A stretch of 64,000 nucleotides of DNA, taken from assembly GCA_963780755.1 (NCBI GenBank), contig CAWACX010000002.1, positions 496,001 to 560,000 of the forward strand. Direction: 5' to 3'. The DNA is from JALYNX01 sp963780755 (GTDB lineage Bacteria; Actinomycetota; Acidimicrobiia; Spongiisociales; ZC4RG35). Below are positions 37,409 through 44,089 of the stretch, piece by piece. The notes under the pieces are model-generated. The model searched no databases. It was given only the letters and a program-made list of their open reading frames with translations, and was not told the DNA's origin. The position numbers and the translations under genes were made by a program. The number at the start of each line of letters is the position of its first letter. Position 1 is the stretch's first letter.

Positions 37409-38443
37409 TCAGATGTGGCCGGGCCGTGACGGTCCTGACCAGGTGTCAGGCCGCACCGGGCCGGTGCTGCTCCTGACCGACAACTCAGGGTTGTAGACGA
37501 CCTGTTGGTGCTCATGGCCGATGACCCCACAGCCTGCGATCAGCAGGTCGATGGCGCTGGCCCCCATCGTGTACGCGGGCCTGGCGACAGAGGTCAGAGG
37601 GACCATCGTGGCGGAGGCGAACTCGATGTCATCGAAGCCGATGATGGAAACGTCATCGGGGACCGAATAGCCCAGGGCGATCAAGCGCGCCTCCATGCCG
37701 AGAGCGAGCATGTCATTGGCACAAATCACCGCGCTCGGGGTCCCTCGTTCGTGTAGCTCGTCGGCAGCGAGGCGCCCGGGCCCGGTCAGTATGCGCTGAA
37801 CGGTGGTGATTTCGACCACTTCGATTCCCAGTTCCTGCGCCGTGTTCCGTACCCCGTCGGCACGAGCTGTGATCTGCGGTGCTCCGACCGATCCCACCCA
37901 GGCGATCCTCCGGTGACCGAGCTCATGGAGGTGGCGCACGGCAAGCCTGCCGCCGTGCACGTCGTCTACCGACGAGCTGCAATGGTCTCGGGCCGGGTCC
38001 TCCAGATCGGCGAGGATCACGGGCACCCGGCGTCCCACGATCTGGGAGGTGGGTTCGAGGTCCGTGGCCCGGGTGAGCAGGATGCCACGGACCCGTTGCT
38101 CCATGAGGACGTTCAGATAGTGGGCTTTTTCGGCTGGGTCCTCGGTTTCGAGCCAGCACACGAACAGGGTCCACCCTTGTTGCAGGGCACTTTCTTCCAC
38201 TCCGCGGGCCAATTCGGTGAAGAAGGGGTTGCTGAGGTGCGGCAGCACCAGGGTCACCACCTCTGAGGTCCCCCTTCGCAGCTGGCGCGCCGAGGCATTG
38301 CGAACGAAGCCGAGTTCGCCGATGGCTTCCCTGACTCGAACACGGGTCGGCTCCGCCACGAGGTGGGGGCGGTTCAAGACGTTCGAGACCGTGGCAATCG
38401 AGACCCCCGCTCGCGCTGCCACCTCACGCATTCCGGCCTTCAT
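37409..38443 (-). CDS. LacI-family transcriptional repressor
   Basis: The 344-residue regulator has an N-terminal helix-turn-helix (VAARAGVSIATVSNVLNRPH) and hinge helix (RNASARQLRRG). It continues into a periplasmic-binding-like sugar domain with VICANDMLALGMEARLIALG and VSIIGFDDIEFASATMVPL. The AAACGTTT sites at 29990, 30003 and 38512 fit its predicted operators. The inducer is likely a rhamnose-containing sugar or derivative, which is inference from the neighbours. It is convergent with the GH1 gene and divergent from the aldolase gene. Confidence 0.93.
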   Translation of the reverse strand: MKAGMREVAARAGVSIATVSNVLNRPHLVAEPTRVRVREAIGELGFVRNASARQLRRGTSEVVTLVLPHLSNPFFTELARGVEESALQQGWTLFVCWLETEDPAEKAHYLNVLMEQRVRGILLTRATDLEPTSQIVGRRVPVILADLEDPARDHCSSSVDDVHGGRLAVRHLHELGHRRIAWVGSVGAPQITARADGVRNTAQELGIEVVEITTVQRILTGPGRLAADELHERGTPSAVICANDMLALGMEARLIALGYSVPDDVSIIGFDDIEFASATMVPLTSVARPAYTMGASAIDLLIAGCGVIGHEHQQVVYNPELSVRSSTGPVRPDTWSGPSRPGHI

Positions 38444-38493
38444 GTGGCGAGTCTACGGCCCGGAAAACCCGGCTCAGTGGTCATCGCAGGTGC

Positions 38494-38522
38494 GGTCTGG
38501 ATATCATCTTGAAACGTTTGAA
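38494..38522. promoter_or_regulatory. LacI operator in the lacI/aldolase divergent region
   Basis: The sequence TTGAAACGTTTGAA at 38509-38522 holds the same AAACGTTT core as the two sites before the binding-protein gene. A TATCAT box at about 38502-38507 could be a plus-strand -10 element right beside it. The site probably serves autoregulation of lacI and repression of the aldolase gene. The gap between lacI (38443) and the aldolase start otherwise shows no gene. Confidence 0.7.
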
Positions 38523-38642
38523 TCGCCGTTTCCCAAGGGGGCAGTCATCACCCAGCACTCATCGCCCCGGAAGGAGTCGGCTCGCTCCGATATCGGAGTC
38601 TTCGACCCGATCCTAAGCCGCAGTTCCTCCCAGAAGGTCGCT

Positions 38643-40544
38643 GTGGCGGACCCTTTGGATGGTGGCCTGACCAGGGGTCTGACCATCGAGAATGGCGGGG
38701 TTGTGAGTCAGTTTCACCTCGATCGTCTGGACAGTCTCCGAAACTCCCGTGCAGCGGCATGCACCGAGGAGGAGTTCCTGGGGCTTCTCGGTTACTGCCG
38801 GTTGGGGCGCGGAGAGCCACAGGTTTCCGTCGACACCGGTATGCACGCCTTCGTGGCCGGCGATCACATCGAGCATTCGCATCCTGTCCCCATCCTCGCC
38901 CTGGCAACTGCGGTCGACGGCCAGTCACTCGCCAAAGAGTGCCTTGGCGACGAGCTCATATGGGTGCCGTGGCGTCGCCCGGGTCTTCGGCTCGGTCTCG
39001 ACCTGGCCGAATCTCAGGAGGACCACCCGGATGCGACCGGAGCCGTATTGGAGGGCCACGGGCTGATCGTGTGGGGGATGACCAGCGAAGAGACACAGCG
39101 CCGCCGCCACGCCGCGATCCAGAGAGCCGAGTCGTTCATTGCTGAATGGGGACGGCCACATCCCTTCGTGCCCTCGGTTCCCGGTCGGGTTGCTAGTCCC
39201 AAGCCTGACCGTCATCGGCGCGCTGCCGCACTCGCCCCTGTCCTGCGCGGGCTGGCCTCGACCGATCGACCGATGATCGGCCACTTCACCGACTCCGAAG
39301 ACGTGCTCGCCTTCATCGCCTCATCGGAGGCGCCCAGGCTCGCGGATTTGGGAACGCCCTATCCAGAGCTCCTGTCCAGCACCAAGCCATTCCCGCTTTT
39401 TCTCGAAATAGAGGTCGACGACCCGGTCGAGCACGTCGCGGCTAGGGCCCGGCTGCTCCACGCGAGTTTTCGAGAGCGATACCGGGATTACTACCTCCGT
39501 CACGCAACGCCCGATTCGCCGGCCATCAGGAGCTGCGACCCGACGATCATCCTCGTTCCCGGGGTTGGCATGTTCAGCTTCGGCGAGGACAAGCGAAGCG
39601 CCCGGCTCACCGGCGAGATCTATGGCTCTGCCATCGAAGTGATGGCGGGCGCCGCGTCGCTGTCCGCGTTCGCCCCAGTGCCCGAGGCCGAGAGATTCCT
39701 GGTCGAGTACGGGCCGTTCGAGGAGGCGCGTCTTCGGCGCTTGCCGGAGCGAAAGCCCCTTGCGGGTCGTATCGCCGTGGTGACCGGAGCGGCGAGTGGG
39801 ATCGGGAAAGCCACCGCTCAGAGGCTGGCGGCCGAGGGAGCATGTGTGGTGGTGGCCGATCGCAACACGGGAGACGCCGAGTTGGTTGCGGGTGAGCTCG
39901 GCCCCGACGTGGCCATCTCGACCGCCAGCGACATCACCGATGAAGGCGCGGTAAAAGAGATGATGTCGACCGCCTGTCTCGTCTTCGGCGGTGTGGACCT
40001 CGTGGTGAACAACGCCGGGCTTTCCATCTCCAAGCCTCTCCTCGAAACCGACCTGACCGACTGGGACGTGCAGCACGACGTGATGGCCCGCGGGTCGTTC
40101 TTGGTGTCCAGGGAAGCCGCGAGGACCATGATCAGCCAAGGTCTCGGCGGCGACATCGTTTACGTCGTGAGCAAGAACGGTGTGTTTGCCGGCCCGAACA
40201 ACGTCGCCTACGGCTCGGCTAAGGCAAGTCAGGCACATCAAGTGAGGCTTCTCGCGGCTGAGCTCGGGGAGTACGGGATCCGGGTGAACGGTGTGAATCC
40301 GGACGCGGTGGTGAGAGGATCCGGCATCTTCGCTTCGGGTTGGGGTGCGGAGCGCGCGGCGATCTATGGGGTCGAGGAGGAGGACCTGGGGGAGTTCTAT
40401 CCGCGGCGGACCTTGCTCGGAAGAGAGGTCCTCCCCGAGCACGTTGCCGCGGCTGTGTTCACGCTGACGGCTGGAGCCCTCTCCCGGACCACCGGGACTC
40501 ACTTACCTGTCGACAGTGGCATGGCTGCTGCCTTCCTCCGCTGA
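38643..40544 (+). CDS. Bifunctional rhamnulose-1-phosphate aldolase / short-chain dehydrogenase, N-terminus abnormal
   Basis: The protein joins a class II aldolase-like domain and an SDR dehydrogenase, the pattern of RhaEW-type rhamnose catabolic enzymes that produce DHAP and oxidise lactaldehyde. The aldolase part shows SVDTGMHAF, DHIEHSHP (zinc ligands), CLGDELIWVPWRRPG and LEGHGLIVWG. The SDR part starts VVTGAASGIGKATAQ and has VNNAG and the catalytic YGSAK. The usual N-terminal GGGNTS phosphate-binding motif and about 60-70 residues are not visible before LDRLDSL. I use GTG 38643 as start, but this end is uncertain. Downstream of the LacI operator. Confidence 0.75.
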   Translation: MADPLDGGLTRGLTIENGGVVSQFHLDRLDSLRNSRAAACTEEEFLGLLGYCRLGRGEPQVSVDTGMHAFVAGDHIEHSHPVPILALATAVDGQSLAKECLGDELIWVPWRRPGLRLGLDLAESQEDHPDATGAVLEGHGLIVWGMTSEETQRRRHAAIQRAESFIAEWGRPHPFVPSVPGRVASPKPDRHRRAAALAPVLRGLASTDRPMIGHFTDSEDVLAFIASSEAPRLADLGTPYPELLSSTKPFPLFLEIEVDDPVEHVAARARLLHASFRERYRDYYLRHATPDSPAIRSCDPTIILVPGVGMFSFGEDKRSARLTGEIYGSAIEVMAGAASLSAFAPVPEAERFLVEYGPFEEARLRRLPERKPLAGRIAVVTGAASGIGKATAQRLAAEGACVVVADRNTGDAELVAGELGPDVAISTASDITDEGAVKEMMSTACLVFGGVDLVVNNAGLSISKPLLETDLTDWDVQHDVMARGSFLVSREAARTMISQGLGGDIVYVVSKNGVFAGPNNVAYGSAKASQAHQVRLLAAELGEYGIRVNGVNPDAVVRGSGIFASGWGAERAAIYGVEEEDLGEFYPRRTLLGREVLPEHVAAAVFTLTAGALSRTTGTHLPVDSGMAAAFLR

Positions 40545-40642
40545 GCCCGGGCAGAGTCCGCCTGACGAAGTTGGGGTTGTGAGCATTCTCGGCGAACGCT
40601 CTCGTCCTCGATTTCGACGAGGGCTCCCATAACATGCTCCCC

Positions 40643-40729
40643 GGAGGGGTGTCCGAGTGGTCTAAGGAGACGGTCTTGAAAACCGTTGGGCCCAATAGGG
40701 CCTCGTGGGTTCGAATCCCACTCCCTCCG
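40643..40729 (+). tRNA. tRNA-Ser (anticodon TGA)
   Basis: A class II cloverleaf is present. Acceptor GGAGGGG pairs TCCCTCC with one G-T pair. Anticodon loop CTTGAAA gives TGA. The T arm is GTGGG-TTCGAAT-CCCAC. The discriminator is G. Confidence 0.93.
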
Positions 40730-40810
40730 CGCGGCGCCGCCCGACGTGGGTGGTGCCTACCCCAGCCCGAGGCCTTAGGCTTCTGGCAGGCCGGGCGAGC
40801 CCGGTGCAAC

Positions 40811-40900
40811 GGAGAGGTGGCCGAGTGGTCGAAGGCGCTCGCCTGCTAAGCGAGTAGGGGGTGTAAAACCTCCTCGAGGGTTCAAATCCCTCCCTCTCCG
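40811..40900 (+). tRNA. tRNA-Ser (anticodon GCT)
   Basis: Acceptor GGAGAGG pairs CCTCTCC. Anticodon loop CTGCTAA gives GCT. The T arm is GAGGG-TTCAAAT-CCCTC, and the variable arm is long. Discriminator is G. It lies 82 bases after tRNA-Ser(TGA). The stretch 40545-40942 holds only these two tRNAs. Confidence 0.93.
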
Positions 40901-40942
40901 CTCACTTTTCTCCCGGCTGGCCGTGTCCGATACCCTCGACTC

Positions 40943-41356
40943 ATGAACTGGACTCTCGAAGTAGTGGTGGTCCCGGTGACCGATGTCGACCGGGCTAAGG
41001 ATTTCTACAGCACGCAGGTCGGCTTCAACGTCGACCACGACACCAAGATCAGCGACGAGCTCCGCGTCGTGCAGCTCACCCCTCCTGGCTCCGGCTGCTC
41101 GATCGTGATCGGGCTAGGGCTGGTCAACATGCTCCCCGGGTCATTCCGCGGGCTGCAATTGGTGGTTCCCGACATCTTCCAGGCGCGCCAGGAGCTCGTG
41201 GAAAGGGGCGTGGAGGTCTCCGAAGTCCAGGCGGTCGATGGGGATGCCGACAAGGTGCGCCAGGGTGGTGCTGCACTCGACAACGTCGGGTTCATCTACT
41301 TCGACGACCCCGATGGCAACGGGTGGGCGGTGCAACAGATCTCGAGCCGGGCCTGA
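40943..41356 (+). CDS. VOC-superfamily (glyoxalase-like) protein
   Basis: The 137-residue protein has the vicinal-oxygen-chelate fold. It starts TLEVVVVPVTDVDRAKDFYS and GFNVDHDTKI, has a central LQLVVPDIFQARQELVERGV, and ends FIYFDDPDGNGWAVQQI with the metal-site-type Asp/Glu region. Such proteins include glyoxalases, dioxygenases and drug-binding proteins. Substrate is unknown. It starts at ATG 40943 after the tRNA-Ser pair. Confidence 0.85.
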   Translation: MNWTLEVVVVPVTDVDRAKDFYSTQVGFNVDHDTKISDELRVVQLTPPGSGCSIVIGLGLVNMLPGSFRGLQLVVPDIFQARQELVERGVEVSEVQAVDGDADKVRQGGAALDNVGFIYFDDPDGNGWAVQQISSRA

Positions 41357-41374
41357 GCGGCTAGCCGCACCGCC

Positions 41375-41704
41375 TCACTTCGGAGGAAGGGTCTCGGCGA
41401 ACGCAACGCCGCGTCGGATCCATCCCTCGAGGGCGCCTTCGGTCGCCCAGCCCTTGTTAGACACCACGATCCAGCCGGGCATCGGACGGGATGACATGTC
41501 GAACATGCGTGCCCCCGGCTGTGACACCGCTTCGGCGTGAGCTTCCTTCCCGACACGGACCATGAGCTCTTCGCCGGAAACGCCAACCGCCATGTTCCCG
41601 TTCAACAGAAAGGCGATGCCACCGAACATCTCCTTCTCGGTGAGGTCGGTTCGTTCGCCGAGACGGGCCCGGATGTCATCCGCCAGCCCCTGGTTGTACG
41701 CCAC
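41375..41704 (-). CDS. TfoX N-terminal domain protein
   Basis: The 109-residue protein matches the TfoX_N family. It has MAYNQGLADDIRARLGERTD, then KEMFGGIAFLLNGNMAVGVS, MVRVGKEAHAEAVSQPGARM and a helical end. The family is named after the competence regulator Sxy/TfoX, but stand-alone N-domains in Actinomycetota have unknown roles. It is convergent with the VOC gene. Confidence 0.85.
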   Translation of the reverse strand: MAYNQGLADDIRARLGERTDLTEKEMFGGIAFLLNGNMAVGVSGEELMVRVGKEAHAEAVSQPGARMFDMSSRPMPGWIVVSNKGWATEGALEGWIRRGVAFAETLPPK

Positions 41705-41797
41705 GGCCCGATCCTACGGGAAGGTCGGCGCGGGAGTTCGGGTCAGAACGGATTCGGCCGGGAATAATCAGCGGACCATCGATTGGAGGTCCGCATC

Positions 41798-42247
41798 ATG
41801 GCCGGAGAATCCGGCTTCACCGCGTGGTTCGAAGGCTTCTCCCATCGGGTGACCGAGGCTGCGGGACGGCCCTGGGCGTTCCTGGTCGCCCTGCTTGTGA
41901 TCCTGGTCTGGGCGGTCACTGGGCCACTCTTTGGGTTCGGCGACACCTGGCAACTGGTGATCAACACCGGGACCACGATCGTCACTTTCCTGATGGTCTT
42001 TCTGATCCAGCAGACCCAGAACAAGGATGGGAAGGCGGTCGAGCTCAAACTCAACGAACTGGTCGCCGCCACCAAAGGGGCGAGCAACCGGCTGATCAAT
42101 GTCGAGGACCTCTCCGAGCAAGAGCTCGACACCCTGCGTCAGTACTTCGAAGAGCTGGCCGAGCTCGCTGAGAAGGACAAGAGCATGACCGAGTCGCACT
42201 CCCTCGAGGAGGCGGAGCGCCGCCACGCCGCCAAGGCGAAGGGCTGA
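41798..42247 (+). CDS. Low-affinity iron permease-like membrane protein
   Basis: The protein is about 149 residues from the ATG at 41798 (MAGESGFTAWFEGFSHRVTE). Two membrane helices cover residues 24-43 and 51-70, followed by IQQTQNKDGKAVELKLNELV and a charged helical tail. This is the Fe_permease family pattern. Bacterial members may not transport iron, and the role is unproven. Convergent with the FGE gene, three bases apart. Confidence 0.8.
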   Translation: MAGESGFTAWFEGFSHRVTEAAGRPWAFLVALLVILVWAVTGPLFGFGDTWQLVINTGTTIVTFLMVFLIQQTQNKDGKAVELKLNELVAATKGASNRLINVEDLSEQELDTLRQYFEELAELAEKDKSMTESHSLEEAERRHAAKAKG

Positions 42248-42250
42248 GGG

Positions 42251-43234
42251 TCAGCCCGGCCGGACGATGCAGCGGAAGCCGAGATGGGCGGTTGAGGTGT
42301 CGACCATCTGTGCCTGCCGGGCCGCAGGCCGGTAGCGGAGGCAGTAGTTGGGAGCGCAGAGGTGGGAGCCACCCTTGATCACCCGGCGTGGGATCTGCTC
42401 GCCGGGGCGACCCTTGGCATAACTCGCATCCGAGAGCTCGACCCGAGGGTTGCGGGGGACACAACAGGCGTGTTCCACTTCGCCGGCATGCTTCTGTGAG
42501 TACCAGTCACTGGTCCACTCCCATACATTTCCTGTGATGTCGTAGAGGCCGTAACCACTGGCCGGAAAGCTCCCCACCGGTGAGGTCCCCTCGAAGCCGT
42601 CGACCATCAGGTTCTGCCAGGGAAACTCGCCCTGCCACGAGTTGGCCATCGCCTTTCCTTCGGGGAAGTGCTCGTCTCCCCAGGCGAATGTCGCTCCTTC
42701 CAGGCCACCACGGGCCGCGAATTCCCACTCGGCTTCGGTGGGAAGCTCCTTTACGGCCCAGCTCGCATAGGTCTCCACGTCCTCGAGTGCGACCTGGACT
42801 ACCGGGTGATGGTCGCGTCCGTTGATCGTGGTCCCCTTGCCTCCCGGTCTCTTCCAGGATGCCCCCGGGACGTATTCCCACCAGTTGTGGATGTCGTCCA
42901 GCGGCACCGGCCCGCTCGTCTTGCGGAAGACGAGCGAACCAGGGACCAAGAGGTCAGGGTCGGCGTCGGGGTACTGCTCGGGGTCGAGCAGGCGCTCCGC
43001 CATCGTCACGTACTTGGTGTCCCTTATGAACCGCCGGAAGTCCGAGGCGGTGACGGGGGCCTGGTCCATCCAGAAGCCGTCGACATGGACCCGACGCACC
43101 GGTGCCTCTTCGGGATAGAAGTCCTCGGACCCCATCGAGAACTCGCCACCAGGGATCCAAACCATCCCGGGGTGGGGTGGTGGGCCAGCTGCTCCGGCCT
43201 GTCCGGGGGTGGTGGTCTCGAGGTTCAGGTCCAT
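42251..43234 (-). CDS. Formylglycine-generating enzyme (SUMF1 family)
   Basis: The 327-residue copper enzyme oxidises a sulfatase cysteine to formylglycine. The start is MDLNLETTTPG with PHPGMVWIPGGEFSMGSEDF. The middle has LPTEAEWEFAARGGLEGATF and YDITGNVWEWTSDWY. The catalytic pair is Cys293 and Cys298 in GSHLCAPNYCLRYRPAARQ, so it is a genuine FGE rather than only an FGE-sulfatase fold. No sulfatase is in the window, so it must act on a protein encoded elsewhere. Confidence 0.93.
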   Translation of the reverse strand: MDLNLETTTPGQAGAAGPPPHPGMVWIPGGEFSMGSEDFYPEEAPVRRVHVDGFWMDQAPVTASDFRRFIRDTKYVTMAERLLDPEQYPDADPDLLVPGSLVFRKTSGPVPLDDIHNWWEYVPGASWKRPGGKGTTINGRDHHPVVQVALEDVETYASWAVKELPTEAEWEFAARGGLEGATFAWGDEHFPEGKAMANSWQGEFPWQNLMVDGFEGTSPVGSFPASGYGLYDITGNVWEWTSDWYSQKHAGEVEHACCVPRNPRVELSDASYAKGRPGEQIPRRVIKGGSHLCAPNYCLRYRPAARQAQMVDTSTAHLGFRCIVRPG

Positions 43235-43280
43235 CCCGGCGAGGCTACCGACGAGGATCGGGGCCGAGGTCGCGACGTAG

Positions 43281-43385
43281 TCAGGTGAGGAGCCCGACCG
43301 CCAGCGAGAAGATCGCGGTGAGTGCGGTCATCGAGCCCACCGTCGTCGCCACATAGAACCTCTGTTGATCCCTGATGACGTCCAC
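43281..43385 (-). CDS. Possible small membrane protein
   Basis: A 34-residue frame starts at GTG 43385 (VDVIRDQQRFYVATTVGSMT) and ends ALTAIFSLAVGLLT. That is one membrane helix at the C-terminus. It lies in an otherwise empty 383-base gap upstream of the FGE gene on the same strand. The upstream part of the gap (43386-43617) shows no other gene I can support. Confidence is low because the frame is short. Confidence 0.28.
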   Translation of the reverse strand: MDVIRDQQRFYVATTVGSMTALTAIFSLAVGLLT

Positions 43386-43617
43386 CGGTGTCCTGGGAAA
43401 CGAGCCGGAGCCGGTTCGATTCACCTGGAGTGGTGACGTCGCCGGTTTTGCCCTCACCCGCGAGGTTGCCGGGGGTGTGGAGAGCAGGGCGGGCGACGTG
43501 GTGTCTGCCGTCGAGTTGTAGGGACCCCGATAGGGCAGCGTTCACAACCCGATTCCGGGCGATAAGTTCGCGTCAAGCTCACATGCAGGACCGCTGAACG
43601 GGGGTTACCTATGAGGT

Positions 43618-43905
43618 ATGACAACAGGACGCCTTCCTAGCCGCAGGATCTCGGGACTCGTCCCTGTGGTGGGCTCCGTCTTGGTCATCTCCCTCGTCGC
43701 CGGCCACCCGGCCATCGCCGAGGTGATCGGCGGCTCCGTGATCTTGTTGGTCGCCGTGCTTATCGGAATCGATCTCGCCCGGCGGGCAGTCGCCGAGGCC
43801 GACCCGGGCAGGCATCTGATCCTCGATCTCCTGATGGTGGCCGTGGTTCTGCTGGCACTGCTTGGCGTGGCCGTGATCGGGATGGCGATCCCGCATCCGG
43901 CCTGA
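43618..43905 (+). CDS. Small two- to three-span membrane protein
   Basis: The 95-residue protein starts MTTGRLPSRRISGLVPVVGS. It has three hydrophobic stretches (about residues 14-30, 38-54 and 68-90) separated by a charged loop DLARRAVAEADPGRH. No family is recognised. A ribosome site is weak. It lies upstream of the potassium region on the same strand, but a structured leader follows it, so it may not be in that operon. Confidence 0.5.
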   Translation: MTTGRLPSRRISGLVPVVGSVLVISLVAGHPAIAEVIGGSVILLVAVLIGIDLARRAVAEADPGRHLILDLLMVAVVLLALLGVAVIGMAIPHPA

Positions 43906-43947
43906 CCTCACCAGGCCTCAGGAAACCGTCAGGATCGGCAGTGTCGC

Positions 43948-44056
43948 GTTAAGGACGCGTTAGGAAAGGTTCGGTAAGACCTCGATCGCCCTACCAATGG
44001 GGTGGTGGGCGCCGTCCGAGGGGCGGCGCATTTTCTTGCGGTGGCCACGTCCGCAA
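43948..44056 (+). promoter_or_regulatory. Direct repeats and structured leader before the KimA-like gene
   Basis: Three GTTAAGG-like repeats start at 43948, 43959 and 43969, spaced 11 and 10 bases, an OmpR-type arrangement. After them come three hairpins: GCCCTACC with GGTGGGC (43988-44010); GCGCCGTCC with GGGCGGCGC followed by ATTTTCTT (44009-44037), which looks like an intrinsic terminator; and TTGCGG with CCGCAA (44036-44056). Such a leader could attenuate transcription. I cannot match it to a known riboswitch class. Confidence 0.55.
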
Positions 44057-44089
44057 TGACAAAGGACGAGATTGAGGGGTCGCCCGCAA

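Noticed and set aside
37402..37496. Extension of the GH1 gene beyond 37401 in the previous frame.
   Set aside because: It overlaps lacI and has no GH1-like residues. A one-base correction near 37368 gives the normal ending NLILDNRLSI.
38217..38642. A long frame that would extend the aldolase-dehydrogenase upstream through lacI.
   Set aside because: This part is antisense to lacI and lacks aldolase motifs. The operator and likely promoter at 38494-38522 lie inside it.
41439..44000. A sulfatase or maturation cluster around the FGE gene.
   Set aside because: No CxPxR-containing protein or sulfatase-like frame is present near the FGE gene.
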